From IMG/VR virus record IMGVR_UViG_3300042345_000598, positions 1-30,058 of that record: a DNA stretch of 30,058 nt. The stretch is one strand, 5' to 3'. The translations under genes and the position numbers were made by a program. Of the stretch, positions 29,148 to 30,058 are shown piece by piece. Each line of letters starts with the position of its first letter. The stretch's first letter is position 1. The notes under the pieces were generated by a model. The model had not been told where the DNA came from and made no database searches. It was given only the letters and a program-made list of their open reading frames with translations. The DNA is from a virus.

Positions 29148-29177
29148 CACTACTGGTACACTTTCAGGGGCCCAGTT
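29148..29177 (-). repeat. Intergenic GGGCCC element, copy 8 (subtype A)
   Basis: Minus strand starts AACTGGGCCCC, then TGAAAGTG, ends ACCAGTAGTG. Its first A is the last base of the methyltransferase stop codon. The arms ACTGG and CCAGT pair perfectly. The next gene starts 17 bases further on. Confidence 0.9.
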
Positions 29178-30058
29178 CAATTCATTGCAGAAATGAGAGG
29201 ATTTTCTGTTTCTTTGATTGCTTCAGTCACTAATTGTATTGACTGTGGATTGATGTCGCATGTGATACAGTTTCTTCCAAGAAGTTGCGATGCGATTGCT
29301 GTAGTTCCAGACCCAGCAAAAGGATCAAAAACCCATCCATTTTCAGGGCAAGATGACTTAATAATCCTCTCCAATAGTTTGAGTGGTTTTTGTGTTGGAT
29401 ACTTACGCTTGTTCGATTCACTGCGAGAGATGAAATACACATCATCCCATAGATTTTGAACTGGGACGCCTTTGCTATCTTCTAGGTAAATCTTTTTGTA
29501 GATTGTATTCTTACCAAAGTGCAGTAAGTTATGCTCATCCATCTCTTTGAGCATGTCTTCACTTACTCGCCACCCATACTCTGGTTTGTAACCTTTATAG
29601 TCAAAGATTCGTCCAGGGCGACTCTTTTCTCCTGTAGTTTTGGCGAGAGCATAGAATCCCTTTTCATCTTGGTTCTTAAAGCTATTCTTCTCATACTTTG
29701 AGTCAAGGTCTGTATATTCAACTTCAAAGTATGGATTACCCTTACGGAGAACCATAATTGAATCTACAATGTTACCCCATCCGTTCTTGATGTTATTCTT
29801 TGGACCAGAACGTTTCCATGAAATGTTTGTATAAAAGGCATCACGCACTTTTCGATCTACATGAGATAAAACAAGTGCGTTACCAATGAAGTTGTTGTGC
29901 AGATAAATCCACCCATCCTTATTCAATTTGTCCCATGCCTTGTTTATGATATCTGCATACCATAAAATATAATCATCAAAGGACTCCCAGTTATCAGAGA
30001 ATCCTTTTTCTTCACCATCTTGCTCTAACATCTTAAAATCCCTTTGCAATCCAAACGG
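29177..30058 (-). CDS. Beta-class DNA methyltransferase, C-terminal part (runs off the right edge)
   Basis: 293 residues are visible; the frame is open to the edge and begins P-F-G-L-Q-R-D-F. The PF(G) at the very edge is most likely the end of catalytic motif IV (DPPF/Y), so only the N-terminal tip is missing. A TTG at 30049 is not a credible start because the PFG lies before it. Further on: GWIYLHNN (strand after motif IV), KYPTQKPLKLLERII (motif X) and FDPFAGSGTTAIAS about 45 residues from the end (motif I, AdoMet binding). The order IV...X, I makes it beta-class, modifying N6 of adenine or N4 of cytosine. It may protect phage DNA from host restriction or mark it; no restriction partner is seen. 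Confidence 0.9.
   Translation of the reverse strand, partial: PFGLQRDFKMLEQDGEEKGFSDNWESFDDYILWYADIINKAWDKLNKDGWIYLHNNFIGNALVLSHVDRKVRDAFYTNISWKRSGPKNNIKNGWGNIVDSIMVLRKGNPYFEVEYTDLDSKYEKNSFKNQDEKGFYALAKTTGEKSRPGRIFDYKGYKPEYGWRVSEDMLKEMDEHNLLHFGKNTIYKKIYLEDSKGVPVQNLWDDVYFISRSESNKRKYPTQKPLKLLERIIKSSCPENGWVFDPFAGSGTTAIASQLLGRNCITCDINPQSIQLVTEAIKETENPLISAMN

Noticed and set aside
24111-29177. CRISPR array
   Set aside because: The repeats are separated by whole genes of different length, have no regular spacers, and no cas genes are present.
24111-29177. The intergenic element as an early promoter
   Set aside because: No TTGACA/TATAAT pair at 16-18 bases lies inside the copies; TAGTAT at the end has no matching -35 box. 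The real sigma70-type promoters lie outside the element.
29230-29445. 71-codon minus-strand frame
   Set aside because: Shifted frame inside the methyltransferase gene, which has clear motifs X and I.

Overview
The window looks like part of a T4-type myovirus that infects marine picocyanobacteria (a cyanomyovirus, Kyanoviridae-like). The basis is a baseplate-wedge operon in T4 order (gp25, gp6, a gp7-type protein, gp8), a DUF4815-type virion protein, a YHYH-containing giant protein, T4-late-like promoters, and many tiny genes of the kind carried by cyanophages. Every supported gene lies on the minus strand, so the region is read from high to low coordinates. Both ends cut a gene: a beta-class DNA methyltransferase at the right and a glycine-rich virion protein at the left. 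Family names come from recognising motifs by eye; no search was run.

Right part, about 23.1-30.06 kb: an accessory or early module of short, mostly unknown genes, with a methyltransferase and a protein with nucleotidyltransferase/ligase-like motifs as the only large ones. Short overlaps are common. Eight copies of a 30-bp GGGCCC-containing element sit between a stop codon and the next start. Sigma70-type promoters occur at 23306-23334, 24522-24550 and 24816-24844. The gene-free stretch 24784-25279 holds three tandem DnaA-box-like 9-mers beside AT-rich DNA, a possible plus-strand promoter and terminator, and a minus-strand terminator. It is a candidate replication origin.

Middle part, about 20.6-23.1 kb: a glycosyltransferase-like protein behind its own sigma70-type promoter, several very small proteins (basic, membrane, unknown), a terminator only 11 bases upstream of a 239-aa gene, then an 84-aa gene that leads into the baseplate operon.

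Left part, 1-20.6 kb: the late structural operon. gp25 (133 aa), gp6 (636 aa), a 3,972-aa protein in the gp7 position, gp8 (517 aa), a 1,344-aa DUF4815-like protein and a protein with 38 consecutive glycines follow one another with gaps of 0-21 bases. CTAAATA/CATAAATA boxes stand in front of gp25 and gp8. By eye this part is richer in A+T than the accessory module.

Main points for follow-up: the eight-copy intergenic element, the DnaA-box cluster with possible plus-strand RNA, the enlarged gp7-type protein, and the poly-glycine protein that may enter a Hint domain at the window edge.
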